NCBI RefSeq assembly: GCF_000963885.1
Contig: NZ_BALE01000002.1
Span: 43,409-107,408 of the forward strand
From: Tanticharoenia sakaeratensis NBRC 103193
Lineage (GTDB): Bacteria > Pseudomonadota > Alphaproteobacteria > Acetobacterales > Acetobacteraceae
Length of the DNA stretch: 64,000 nucleotides
Direction of reading: 5' to 3'
Shown here: positions 45,309-54,447 of the stretch, piece by piece
Layout of the letters: every line of letters begins with the position of its first letter
How positions within the stretch are numbered: position 1 is the stretch's first letter
Notes under the pieces: generated by a model
What the model was told of the DNA's origin: nothing
Databases searched by the model: none
The model's input: only the letters and a program-made list of their open reading frames with translations
Program-made: the position numbers and the translations under genes

Positions 45309-47513
45309 GTGAATTTGCTTCGCAGCTCTGCCCCGGCCGCGCTCGGCGTCGAAACCGTTGCGCTTACCGATTGTGATCGCGAGCCGATCCACCGTCCTGA
45401 TGCCATCCAGCCTTATGGCCTGCTACTGATTGCCGATGCACGCACGTTGCGCGTAGTGGCCGGCGCCGGCGACATCGAGGGACGTCTCTGTGAGACATGG
45501 CAGGGCATGCCTCTCGACACGCTGCTCGGCATCCCGGCCGAACGGCTGCGGCCAACGGACGCCCCGTTCGGCAAAACGAGCATGATCTCGGACATCCCGT
45601 ACGTGAAAGGGATTGCCGAACAGTTCAATGTCATGAGCCGCGTGCAGGGCGAGAACATCCTCGTCGAGCTGGAGCCGCCTGCGCCGCTTGGGGTGTCGCC
45701 GCTTTCGATCCTGACGGAAATCGATCGTCTCGCTGAACAGTTCGAGCTCAGTCCCGACGTGACCGCGTTGTGCGGGCAGGCTGCCGAGGCATTCCGGCGC
45801 CTGACCGGCTTCGACCGCGTCATGATCTATCGCTTCCTGGAGGATGGAAGCGGCGAGGTTCTGGCGGAAGACCGCTCCGATCAGCTGGGCTCGCTGCTGA
45901 ACCACCGTTTTCCGGCCACTGACATCCCCGTGCAGGCCCGCGCGCTCTATGTGCGCAACCGCATCCGCACGATCCCGGACGTCAGCTACATTCCCGCCCC
46001 GATCCGCCCTGCAAATGCAGGCGTCGATGGTATCGACCTGAGCGACATCAGCCTGCGCAGCGTCTCGCCCGTCCACATGCAGTATATGCGCAACATGGGT
46101 GTCGCGGCGTCCGCGTCCGTCTCGATCGTGCTCGATGGGATGCTCTGGGGGCTTGTGGCCTGTCACCACGCAACGCCGCGCCTGCTCGGCAATGAGGCGC
46201 GGGCGGCGTGCAACACGCTGGCCGGCGTGATGTCGCGCCAGCTCCGGGCCAAGGAAGAGCTTGCGACCTATCAGGAGCGTCTGCGCCTGCGCAACGCGAT
46301 GGACATGCTGCAGGCACGGACCGATCCCGATTTGTCGGTCCGGGATCTCATCCGCACGCTGACACCGGATCTGCGGGCGATGTTCCCGTCGCACGGATTT
46401 GCCGTGCTGCAGGGCGATGACATCCGCCGGGACGGCATCTGCCCCAGCCCCGAGGCGTTGGCCGCGCTCGGTCGGTGGATCGAGCAGCGCAACGATGCGG
46501 GCGTGTTCAGCAGCGCCAACCTGGCTTCCGTTTATCCGGAAGCGCGCGCCTTCAGGGAGAGCGGGTCAGGCGTTCTGGCCGTGAGCCTTCCGCTGCCCAC
46601 GCCCATCCTGCTGCTCTGGCTCCGCGCGGAGGTCGTGGAAACGATCGAATGGGCGGGTAATCCGCACGCAAAGACGGACGCACCCAGCGGCGCGCCCCTG
46701 CAGCCACGGACCTCGTTCGAAACGTGGAGCGAAACGGTGCGCGGCCAGTCGGCCCGCTGGAACAATGAACAGCTTCAGACCGCACGACGGCTGCGACGCT
46801 CTCTCATGGAGACGCATCACACGGTGCAGCTGCGGGAGCTGAACCAGACGCTGAACGTGACCCTTACGGAGCGCGAGAAGCTTCTGAGACAGAAGGACTT
46901 CCTGATCCGCGAAGTGAACCATCGCGTCCAGAACAGTCTGCAGCTCGTGGCGTCCTTCCTCAAGCTGCAATCCAGAAGCACGAAGAACGACGAGACCAAC
47001 ACGTCGCTTGCCGAAGCACAGCGCCGGATCGCGGCCATCGGCCTCGTGCATCGCAGGCTGTACCGCGACGAGACGTTCGGCGTGATCGATCTTTCGCGCT
47101 ATCTCGAGGAGCTCTGCCTGGAGCTGTGCTCGTCGATCGGCGAGGACTGGACACGACAGCTGACGCTGTCCCTGACGCCGGCGCTCATTTCCGCCGATCG
47201 CGCGATCAATATCGGCCTCGTGGTGACGGAACTCGTCATCAACACGAGCAAATACGCCTATGACGGCGCGCCGGGGCCGCTCAGCATCGCGCTGACGCTG
47301 CATGATGATCGTCTGGCCGTCTCTGTCTCGGACAGGGGCCAGCATGACGCTGATCCGCAGAGCAGCGGCTTCGGTCTGCGGATGATGAATGCCGTCGTCT
47401 CCAGCCTGTCCGGCGTCCTGAAATACGACCGCCTCAATCCCGGTCTGCGCGCCGTGGTTTCGCTGCCGATCGAGGCGCTCCCGAACGGGATGGAAACGGG
47501 TCTGCCGCATTGA
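45309..47513 (+). CDS. bphP: Bacteriophytochrome sensor histidine kinase
   Basis: 734-residue red/far-red photoreceptor kinase. PAS domain with the biliverdin-attachment cysteine Cys22 in TDCDREPIHRPDAIQPYG. The GAF domain has the chromophore motif FPATDIP (residues 200-206) and the chromophore-contacting His256 in SPVHMQYMRNMG. A PHY domain runs to about residue 510. The kinase is of the HisKA_2 kind, with phospho-acceptor His538 in REVNHRVQNSLQLV, and ends with a HATPase domain (ELVINTSKYAYDG; GFGLRMMNAVV). No heme oxygenase or response regulator gene adjoins it. GTG 45309 is chosen because upstream residues are not family-like. Confidence 0.88.
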   Translation: MNLLRSSAPAALGVETVALTDCDREPIHRPDAIQPYGLLLIADARTLRVVAGAGDIEGRLCETWQGMPLDTLLGIPAERLRPTDAPFGKTSMISDIPYVKGIAEQFNVMSRVQGENILVELEPPAPLGVSPLSILTEIDRLAEQFELSPDVTALCGQAAEAFRRLTGFDRVMIYRFLEDGSGEVLAEDRSDQLGSLLNHRFPATDIPVQARALYVRNRIRTIPDVSYIPAPIRPANAGVDGIDLSDISLRSVSPVHMQYMRNMGVAASASVSIVLDGMLWGLVACHHATPRLLGNEARAACNTLAGVMSRQLRAKEELATYQERLRLRNAMDMLQARTDPDLSVRDLIRTLTPDLRAMFPSHGFAVLQGDDIRRDGICPSPEALAALGRWIEQRNDAGVFSSANLASVYPEARAFRESGSGVLAVSLPLPTPILLLWLRAEVVETIEWAGNPHAKTDAPSGAPLQPRTSFETWSETVRGQSARWNNEQLQTARRLRRSLMETHHTVQLRELNQTLNVTLTEREKLLRQKDFLIREVNHRVQNSLQLVASFLKLQSRSTKNDETNTSLAEAQRRIAAIGLVHRRLYRDETFGVIDLSRYLEELCLELCSSIGEDWTRQLTLSLTPALISADRAINIGLVVTELVINTSKYAYDGAPGPLSIALTLHDDRLAVSVSDRGQHDADPQSSGFGLRMMNAVVSSLSGVLKYDRLNPGLRAVVSLPIEALPNGMETGLPH

Positions 47514-49501
47514 TGAAGATGAAGGCCCCGCGCAAAGCGGGGCGGACGTGGCCCGCGCTGATCCTGGCCACGGCCGTGGCCTGCCCGGGCGTCGCAGGCG
47601 CCGCCGCAACAGGCTTCAATGATGTTGCGGTCTCGCCGGATGGCGAGATGATTGCGATCACGACGCATGACGCAGCCCTGGGCTATCGCGCGCCCACCAC
47701 CGTGTCTCTCCGCCCGACGCACGGGGGCGCTGCCGTGACCGTGACCCTTCCCTGTCAGGGGCAGGACGGATGTCGCGCGCGGTCGCTGACCTGGTCGCCG
47801 GACGGGCGCACTCTGGTCTTCACCATCACCCATCCTCACAGCATGAGCGCCAGCCTCTATGCGACGGACCGGACCGGCGCCAAACCGACCGTAATTCTCG
47901 ATTTTCCGGGTCTGCTGGCCGAACCCAGATTCGCGCCGGACGGACAGCTTGCCGTGCTCGCCACGGCCGCACCGCACAAGCTCGGCGGAGCCACGGAAGC
48001 CAGCGCCGTGCAGACCGGAGAGGTCGGCACCGTGATCGACGAGCAGCGGATTGCACTGGTCGATCACGGTGCGCTTCATTTCGTCTCGCCTGCGGACCTG
48101 TTCGTCTATGAATACGACTGGCGGCCGGATGGTCATGGCTTCGTCGCGACGGCCGCGAATGGTGACGGCGATGCCAATTGGTGGATCGCGAAACTCCATG
48201 TCATCGGGAGCGACGGCCATGATCGCATCATCTACACGCCGCCGGGCAATCGACAGATCGCTGATCCGCACGTCACTCCGGACGGTCACAGCGTCGCCTT
48301 CATCCAGGGGCTGATGAGCGATTTCGGCTCGACAGGCGGCGACGCCTACAGCCTGCCGCTCGACCAGCCCGGATCACCCCGCAATCTCACGCCCGGGATG
48401 CACGCCAGCGTCAGCGCCCTAATGACACACTGCGGCACAGGCCTGACAGGCCTTGTCCTGCAGGACGACCATGACGCGCTTGTCTCGCTCGACCGGCCGT
48501 CCGCCACTCCGCCGACATTGTGGCGTTCGCCCGGTGGCGCCGATGCCGCATCTGTTGGCGTGCTGTCGTGCAGCGGCAACCGGATCGCGTTGTCGACCAG
48601 CGGGTTCACCGGTGCTGCGCGTCTGACGACCGCGCAACTCGATCATGGACACCCCGGTCCCTTCTCCACAGTTATCGAGAGCGAGCCCGGACCGCAAATT
48701 CCACTGCACGTCCGGTCATTGCACTGGCACAGCGGGCCCTACACGGTGCAGGGCTGGCTTCTCGAACCGCAGGGCGGGAAACTGGGCGCGCGGCCGCTGA
48801 TCGTGTCCGTGCATGGTGGGCCTTCGGCCGCCAACGAGCCCCATCCCGCCGATATCGGTCTGACGCATCAGATGCTTGCCGCCGGATACGATATCTTCCT
48901 GCCCAACCCGCGCGGGTCGTTCGGACAGGGAGAAGCCTTTGCCGCCGCGGTTCAGGGCGATCTGGCGCGGGGCCCCATGCGCGATATTCTCGCAGGCCTG
49001 GATACGGCCGCGCACGCCGCCGATCCGGCCCATCCGGTCGACGAGACCAAAATGGCGCTCGTGGGCTACTCCTACGGTGGCTACATGGCGATGTGGGCGC
49101 CGACCCAGACCAGCCGCTTCCGCGCGACGATCTCGGGCGGCGGCATTTCGGACTGGCTGTCGCTCGAAGGTGAGAACGGCATTCCGAACGCGAGCCGGGC
49201 CGTGTTCGGGTCCTATCTGCTGGACGATCCGAAGCCCTATCTCGATCAGTCGCCGATCCTGCACATGAAGTCGGTGCGCACGCCGGTCTTCGCGTTTGTG
49301 GGCGAGCGGGACGACGAGTGCCCGATGCAGCAGAGCCAGGAATATGCTCATGCGATGCATGTCATCGGCGTGCCGGTCGAATTCGTCGTCTATCCCGGCC
49401 AGGGCCATGGCTTGTCGCACGCCGATACCGAGGATTCGAACAGGCGCAGCATGGCGTGGCTCGCCCGATGGTTCGATCATCCCTACGTGCCTGCGCGCTG
49501 A
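47513..49501 (+). CDS. S9 family serine peptidase (prolyl oligopeptidase type), secreted
   Basis: 662 residues. N-terminal signal peptide (WPALILATAVACPGVAGA) predicts export. Residues about 35-400 form a beta-propeller with WD-like repeats (SPDGEMIAI, SPDGRTLVF, TPDGHSVAF). The C-terminal alpha/beta-hydrolase has nucleophile Ser520 in GYSYGGYMAMW, Asp600 or Asp601 in GERDDECPMQ and His632 in GQGHGLSH. This is the acylaminoacyl-peptidase or dipeptidyl-peptidase layout, hydrolysing short peptides in the periplasm. ATG 47513 shares its A with the phytochrome stop (TGATG), so translation is coupled. Confidence 0.88.
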   Translation: MKMKAPRKAGRTWPALILATAVACPGVAGAAATGFNDVAVSPDGEMIAITTHDAALGYRAPTTVSLRPTHGGAAVTVTLPCQGQDGCRARSLTWSPDGRTLVFTITHPHSMSASLYATDRTGAKPTVILDFPGLLAEPRFAPDGQLAVLATAAPHKLGGATEASAVQTGEVGTVIDEQRIALVDHGALHFVSPADLFVYEYDWRPDGHGFVATAANGDGDANWWIAKLHVIGSDGHDRIIYTPPGNRQIADPHVTPDGHSVAFIQGLMSDFGSTGGDAYSLPLDQPGSPRNLTPGMHASVSALMTHCGTGLTGLVLQDDHDALVSLDRPSATPPTLWRSPGGADAASVGVLSCSGNRIALSTSGFTGAARLTTAQLDHGHPGPFSTVIESEPGPQIPLHVRSLHWHSGPYTVQGWLLEPQGGKLGARPLIVSVHGGPSAANEPHPADIGLTHQMLAAGYDIFLPNPRGSFGQGEAFAAAVQGDLARGPMRDILAGLDTAAHAADPAHPVDETKMALVGYSYGGYMAMWAPTQTSRFRATISGGGISDWLSLEGENGIPNASRAVFGSYLLDDPKPYLDQSPILHMKSVRTPVFAFVGERDDECPMQQSQEYAHAMHVIGVPVEFVVYPGQGHGLSHADTEDSNRRSMAWLARWFDHPYVPAR

Positions 49502-49540
49502 GCTGGCCGGGCCAGGCTTGCTGATCAAGCGGTGGGTCCG

Positions 49541-49900
49541 TCAGGCCCCGCCATTCTGCCCGTAGCTGACTTCCGTATCCGGTGTCGCCGGACGCGGAGT
49601 CACGTCGGCCCCGTTTCCGCCCAGCGAGATATGACCGCCCTGGGGCCCGAACCCGCCATCGGATCCATTGTCCGGCCCCGACGAGGGACCATGATGCGGC
49701 ATGGACGGCGGCGCGCCTTCGGCATAGTCGGGCTCATCCCCCGGAGTGGCATGGTGGTGCCGGTCCGGACGGCCTTGCGGCGGCAGGTGCTCCGTCATGT
49801 CGGCCGGGCCATCACCCATCATCTGTTGGACGCTGCCGCACGCTCCAAGCCACAGGCAGGCCACCATCCCCGGCACAAAGGTCACTTTCGTCCATTGCAT
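49541..49900 (-). CDS. Hypothetical small lipoprotein
   Basis: 119 residues with a lipoprotein signal: hydrophobic segment then lipobox LGAC, giving lipidated Cys21. The mature chain is low-complexity, rich in Pro, Gly, His and Asp (for example GRPDRHHHATPGDEPDYAEG), with no recognised domain. ATG 49900 is chosen because AGGAT lies about eight bases upstream; an ATG at 49909 would add three residues. Divergent from the phosphatase-like gene. Confidence 0.6.
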   Translation of the reverse strand: MQWTKVTFVPGMVACLWLGACGSVQQMMGDGPADMTEHLPPQGRPDRHHHATPGDEPDYAEGAPPSMPHHGPSSGPDNGSDGGFGPQGGHISLGGNGADVTPRPATPDTEVSYGQNGGA

Positions 49901-50040
49901 GAGGTCCATCCTATCAAGCCGTCCCCGCGCCGCAAGGCACGCGCGATTGACGCTCTGCGCCTGGGACCTGATAACGCCCGCTGACAATCGCCTCACGAGG
50001 ACATTCGTACCGTGAACATCGCCCTGACGGCTGACCATCC

Positions 50041-50703
50041 ATGTTTCTAGGCGGTGTCGAGACGCCGGCCCAGCGCAGGCGCGCCTGGCGCGAAAGCCTG
50101 TTCGTGGATCATGCGATCTTCCGGCTGCCGTGGAGCAATCTTCAGGTCGTCATCCCGGGCCGCGTCTATCGCTGTAATCATCCGACGCCTGCGCGGCTGG
50201 CCCGGCTGACACGTCGTCTCGGGCTCAAAACACTCGTCAACCTGCGCGGCAAACGCGATTGCGGATCGGATGCGCTGTCACGCCGGGCAGCGGCCGATCT
50301 CGGCCTGGCCCATCTGGACATGGCGTTCGAAAGCCGTGGCGCGCCGCACCGGGATCGCATCCTGCGGTTCGAGGCGATGTATCGCACGATCGGGATGCCG
50401 ATGCTGATGCATTGCAAGTCCGGCGCCGATCGCACGGGGCTTGCGGCGGGGCTCGTCCTGATGTTCGAGGGCGGCACCACACAGGACGCGCTTCGGCAAC
50501 TGTCCTGGCGCTATGGCCACTTCAACCGCTCCCGCACAGGGATTCTGGATGCATTCTTTCTGCGATATCGCGCGCAGGGCGAAGGCCGGATTGCCTTCAT
50601 GGACTGGGTGCGCGACGAATATGACGAAGTGGCCCTCAAGCGCGACTTCGTGGCAGGAAAACTGGCGTCGTTCCTGACGGATCAGGTTCTGCGGCGAGAA
50701 TAG
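50041..50703 (+). CDS. Tyrosine/dual-specificity phosphatase-like protein
   Basis: 220-residue protein with a cysteine-phosphatase fold. The P-loop is HCKSGADRTG, with nucleophile Cys125 and Arg131 (CX5R); the general acid is probably an Asp in an upstream loop. N-terminal parts (GRVYRCNHPTPARLARLTRR; TLVNLRGKRDC) match bacterial proteins annotated as protein tyrosine phosphatases that act on phosphoproteins or phosphoinositides. No signal peptide. The substrate is unknown. Monocistronic. Confidence 0.82.
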   Translation: MFLGGVETPAQRRRAWRESLFVDHAIFRLPWSNLQVVIPGRVYRCNHPTPARLARLTRRLGLKTLVNLRGKRDCGSDALSRRAAADLGLAHLDMAFESRGAPHRDRILRFEAMYRTIGMPMLMHCKSGADRTGLAAGLVLMFEGGTTQDALRQLSWRYGHFNRSRTGILDAFFLRYRAQGEGRIAFMDWVRDEYDEVALKRDFVAGKLASFLTDQVLRRE

Positions 50704-50724
50704 CGGCGAGCCTGCCCAAGAGCT

Positions 50725-51240
50725 TCAGCCCGCCATGCTCCGCACCAGATCCAGCATCTTCCTGCGGACGGCGGCATCCGGAATCCCGTAGAAGGCCCGC
50801 ACCAGTTCCACGGCGTCCTTGCGGGCGAACAGCGCGAGATCGGCCGGATCCAGGCCGGCTGCCATGGATTTGGGCGACGGCGCGCCGAACTGCGCCTGCG
50901 TCTCCGCAAATCCCATGACCGGCTGCATGGAAGCCGGTTGCATCACCGGCCGGGACGTGGTGCCCGGCATATCGTCATAGAAGAACCCGACCGGCACATC
51001 GAGCACGCGTGCGATATCGTGCAGGCGCGACGCGCTGACCCGGTTCGCACCGCGCTCGTATTTCTGAACCTGCTGGAACGTCAGGCCAAGCGCCTCACCC
51101 AGCTTCTCCTGAGACAGCCCCATCAACGTCCGACGAAGACGGATCCGGTTCCCGATATGGACATCGGTCGGTCCCGGTGTCGCGGCCGAGGCGCTTGCCG
51201 GCTTTGCGTCGTCCGGTTGTCCCCGCATTCCGTCGCTCAC
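50725..51240 (-). CDS. XRE-family transcriptional regulator
   Basis: 171-residue Cro/C1-type regulator. The helix-turn-helix is at about residues 28-85: RIRLRRTLMGLSQEKLGEAL then TFQQVQKYERGANRVSASRL. A short C-terminal region (GFFYDDMPG, and a conserved terminal LVRAFYGIPDAAVRRKMLDL helix) is typical of the alphaproteobacterial SinR/PraR-like group that controls surface or quorum functions. Target genes are not evident. Monocistronic on the minus strand. Confidence 0.85.
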   Translation of the reverse strand: MSDGMRGQPDDAKPASASAATPGPTDVHIGNRIRLRRTLMGLSQEKLGEALGLTFQQVQKYERGANRVSASRLHDIARVLDVPVGFFYDDMPGTTSRPVMQPASMQPVMGFAETQAQFGAPSPKSMAAGLDPADLALFARKDAVELVRAFYGIPDAAVRRKMLDLVRSMAG

Positions 51241-51320
51241 GTTGTCTCTCCTGCCGCCCGCACACCAGATATGCGAGCGACTGATTGCTTTAACAACCTC
51301 GGATTGTCAACGTTAACCTT

Positions 51321-52892
51321 TCAGTAGTTTTTCAACCGAGACGTTTTCCGAGGCCTCATGGCAATTCCTGCCAGAATGCAGAGCAGCGAGAGCAGTATCG
51401 GTATCAGGCGCCCGAATCTGGCGAAGACAGTCGGCGGCAGCGGCGACGGGAGGCCGATCGGAAGGCTGCCCGGCACACCCCAGCCCAGGCGCCCCAGTTC
51501 ATGGCCCGTGGGCCCGTAAGCCGCAGATATACCGGTATTGGCCGCCCGGGCGATGGGAAGCCCCTCTTCCACGGCGCGCATCCGGACACTCGCCAGATGC
51601 TGACGCGGGCCGGCACTGTTCCCGTACCAGGCGTCATTGGTGACGTTCAGCAACCAGTCGGGACGTGCATCGCGGCGGGCAACATGGCCCGAGAAGATGA
51701 CTTCATAACAGACGAGAGGCGCCACCGCGCCGATCCCCGGCAGATGCCACGTCTTGAGACCCGCCCCTGGCGTCAACTGCGCCGGCAGGATGTTGAACGG
51801 GATGAAGGCCGGCTGATACTCGCCGAACGGAACCAGCGTGCTCTTGTCGTAGGCTGCGGCCACCGCGCCACGCGGGTCCACGGCCATGACGCTGTTGAAC
51901 CAGTGTCCGCGCCCGTCATCCCGCAGCGTGCCGATCAGACCATAAGTTGCCCCCTCGCCCGCCCGCATGATCGCCTGACGATCGAGCGTGTCCTCATCCA
52001 GAAGACCGGGAAAAGCCGTCTCGGGCCAGGCAAAGGCAATGGCTCGTCCCGGGTAGCGCACCTGCGCTTGCGCCATGCCCTGCCGGGTCAGATCCAGATA
52101 GCGCTGGAACACGGCCACCAGATCGCTCCGGGCCAGCTTCTCGCTTTCGGAAACGTTACCCTGGACCAGCACGACCACCGGATTGACGAATGATACCGGC
52201 CGCACCGAATCCAGTCGCCAGATTCCGAACCCGACCCACGCGACGAAGGCGCATGCAACGAGCGCTATGGCCCGCCAGCCCTGCCAGACGCCCAGAGCCG
52301 CGACGACGCCGAACAGTGTCAGACCATCCACGCCGACGATGCTTGCGGGCTGCATGAGGACATCGCCCGCGCGCCCCGGCCATTCCCAGATGCTGCCGAG
52401 CGGGTTCCATGGAAAACCGGTGAACAGGAAGACCCGCCCCATGTCGGCGAACGTCCAGGCTCCTGCAAACACCAGAACACGCGGCCAACCCGACGGTGCC
52501 AGTCGACAGAGAACAGCGGGCACGGCCGCGAACGGTGCCAGCAGGAGCGCGCAGCCGGGTGCTGCGATCGGCACGACCCACCAGAATGTGTCCACGCGGG
52601 TCAGGATCGCATTCGTGAGCCAGTATAGCCCCGCCGTATGAAGGCCCAGCCCGAACCAGAAACCGTACAGGGCCGCGGCACGCCACGATCGCGCCGATTC
52701 CGCAAAGCGAAGCAGCACGAACAACATGACGGGCAGAACCGGGACCAGATAGAGCGGCGGCAACGCAAGCGCCGCACAGGCGCCGGCTAGCAACAGGACG
52801 GCCGCTCGACGCCACGGGCCGAGCGGCGGCTCGGACGTAACGGCTACAGCTGATGACGCAGTCGCGCGCGTGACGCGGCCAAGATCATTCAA
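51321..52892 (-). CDS. lnt: Apolipoprotein N-acyltransferase
   Basis: 523-residue inner-membrane enzyme that adds the third acyl chain to lipoproteins. About seven membrane helices flank a periplasmic nitrilase-like domain. The catalytic triad is visible as Glu in IAFAWPETAFPGLL, Lys in YDKSTLVPFGEYQP and Cys in PLVCYEVIFSG. The family segments FTGFPWNPLGSIW and NVTNDAWYGNSAGPRQHLA are also present. Its start overlaps the stop of the OlsB-like gene by 8 bp. Last gene of the fur-olsB-lnt unit. Confidence 0.94.
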   Translation of the reverse strand: MNDLGRVTRATASSAVAVTSEPPLGPWRRAAVLLLAGACAALALPPLYLVPVLPVMLFVLLRFAESARSWRAAALYGFWFGLGLHTAGLYWLTNAILTRVDTFWWVVPIAAPGCALLLAPFAAVPAVLCRLAPSGWPRVLVFAGAWTFADMGRVFLFTGFPWNPLGSIWEWPGRAGDVLMQPASIVGVDGLTLFGVVAALGVWQGWRAIALVACAFVAWVGFGIWRLDSVRPVSFVNPVVVLVQGNVSESEKLARSDLVAVFQRYLDLTRQGMAQAQVRYPGRAIAFAWPETAFPGLLDEDTLDRQAIMRAGEGATYGLIGTLRDDGRGHWFNSVMAVDPRGAVAAAYDKSTLVPFGEYQPAFIPFNILPAQLTPGAGLKTWHLPGIGAVAPLVCYEVIFSGHVARRDARPDWLLNVTNDAWYGNSAGPRQHLASVRMRAVEEGLPIARAANTGISAAYGPTGHELGRLGWGVPGSLPIGLPSPLPPTVFARFGRLIPILLSLLCILAGIAMRPRKTSRLKNY

Positions 52893-53814
52893 GGGCGTCG
52901 CGCAGCCTGCGTTCGTAGTGACGGTAGTATTTGTCGGCCAGAAGCTCGCTCTTCACCAGCACTGCGACATCCGTCGTGTTGAACTGGTGATCCACGACCG
53001 CGCCGTCGCCGACATAGCCGCCCAGTCGGAGGTAGCCCTTGATGAGCGGCGGCAGCCTGGCAAGGCAGGAACGGTAGTCGAGCGTATGAGGATCGGTCCT
53101 CAGCATTTCGACCCGACGGTCCGGCAATGCGCTCACCCGCAGGACGGGAGGTGCGAGATGGTTGTGGTAAAGATAGGTCAGTTCGTTGGCGACCGCATCG
53201 GGATTGGTCCCGGGCAGGCTCGCGCAGCCGAACAGCACATCGATCCGATGCAGGAAGATGTAGGACGCAATACCGCGCCACAGCAGCTGCATGGCGCTGC
53301 GGCCACGGTAATCGCGATCGACACAGGACCGCCCGACTTCCAGCAGCTTGCCCGGGAACTCGATCAGCGGCGACAGGTCGTATTCGCTGCCGGAATAGTA
53401 TTTGCCGACCTTGGCGGCCGCATCATCCCGCAGAAGGCGATAGGTGCCGACGACACCCGCCGCACCGGACGAGATCGAATGATCGATCACCAGCAGATGA
53501 TCCGCGACCTCATCGTACTCGTCGATATCGCGCCTGGAGCGGGCTGCACGTTCGTCAGGACGGGCACCCATTTCCTCGAAGAAGACCCGATAGCGCAGGG
53601 CCTGGGCTGCCTCGCGCTCGGCATCATTCGCCGCGATGCGGACGCCAAGATTGCCGCCACGCAGTTCCTGGAAGCCGTTGCGCTCCAGCGCAAGCGTGGA
53701 GAGGGTCGCACCGTCCCGCCCGCTTGTGGCCAGCGCACGCAGCCGCTCCCCGGCCTGCGGATCGTCCGGCGACACCGCCTGAAGAAGGGCCGCGAGTGTT
53801 TCCGCCTTGCTCAT
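52885..53814 (-). CDS. olsB: GNAT N-acyltransferase (OlsB-like, ornithine lipid synthesis)
   Basis: 309-residue protein of the acyl-ACP-dependent N-acyltransferase type (PF13444-like). Conserved parts are LRYRVFFEEMGARPD, VVGTYRLLRDDAA, LLEVGRSCVDRDYRGR and LFGCASLPGTNPD. The C-terminal half reads LPPLIKGYLRLGGYVGDGAV. OlsB transfers a 3-hydroxyacyl chain from ACP to ornithine. OlsA is not in the window, so the ornithine-lipid role is by similarity; other members of the family are haemolysin-like. The start overlaps the fur stop by 4 bp. Confidence 0.8.
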   Translation of the reverse strand: MSKAETLAALLQAVSPDDPQAGERLRALATSGRDGATLSTLALERNGFQELRGGNLGVRIAANDAEREAAQALRYRVFFEEMGARPDERAARSRRDIDEYDEVADHLLVIDHSISSGAAGVVGTYRLLRDDAAAKVGKYYSGSEYDLSPLIEFPGKLLEVGRSCVDRDYRGRSAMQLLWRGIASYIFLHRIDVLFGCASLPGTNPDAVANELTYLYHNHLAPPVLRVSALPDRRVEMLRTDPHTLDYRSCLARLPPLIKGYLRLGGYVGDGAVVDHQFNTTDVAVLVKSELLADKYYRHYERRLRDALE

Positions 53815-54314
53815 GCTCCGCCTCTCTCCTGAACGTCGCGCTGCGCGTCGGCCTTTGGCACTGAACGCGCGGTCTCTGCCGCTTCGGCATTGCGCCGTCG
53901 CCCGAACAGCTCCAGTCGATGTGATACGAGATCGAAACCCAGACGCTCGGCCAGACGCCGCATCAGGGCTTCCTGTTCCGCGTCCTCGAATTCGATGACC
54001 CGGCCAGTGTCGACATCGATCAGATGGTAGTGGTGACCGTGTTCGCTTGCCTCGTAGCGGGCACGGCCGCCGCCGAAGTCGCGTCGCTCGAGGATACCCT
54101 GCTCCTCAAGGAGGCGGACGGTACGATAGACGGTCGCAACCGAGATCCTGGAATCCAGCGCTGCGGCGCGCCGATAGAGTTCCTCGACATCCGGATGGTC
54201 TTCCGCATCAGACAGCACCTGAGCGATCACCCGGCGCTGCCCGGTCATCTTCAGGCCCCGTTCGACGCACAGTCGCCCGATCGGAGAGTCCGCAATTTTC
54301 GCGCCTGCTACCAT
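53811..54314 (-). CDS. fur: Fur family metal-responsive regulator
   Basis: 167-residue Fur protein. Winged-helix region RLCVERGLKMTGQRRVIAQV and RISVATVYRTVRLLEEQGIL; metal-site region EHGHHYHLIDVDTGRVIEFE; C-terminal dimerisation part LGFDLVSHRLELFGRR. It lacks the CxxC structural zinc motifs of E. coli Fur, as do alphaproteobacterial Fur/Mur proteins. It may respond to Fe or Mn. First gene of the fur-olsB-lnt unit; the extra C-terminal tail is Arg/Ala-rich. A Mur-type role cannot be excluded. Confidence 0.87.
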   Translation of the reverse strand: MVAGAKIADSPIGRLCVERGLKMTGQRRVIAQVLSDAEDHPDVEELYRRAAALDSRISVATVYRTVRLLEEQGILERRDFGGGRARYEASEHGHHYHLIDVDTGRVIEFEDAEQEALMRRLAERLGFDLVSHRLELFGRRRNAEAAETARSVPKADAQRDVQERGGA

Positions 54315-54447
54315 ACTGTGCGGCGTAGCCGAAAAGCAGGTATGTTGTCCATGCAGGGCAATCGAAAGCGGGCCGGGCTCATGAGCGGATCAAGGGCGCT
54401 TGCTCGGTGCGACAGCAGTACGCACCGGAGCTACAGATCAAGATCAG

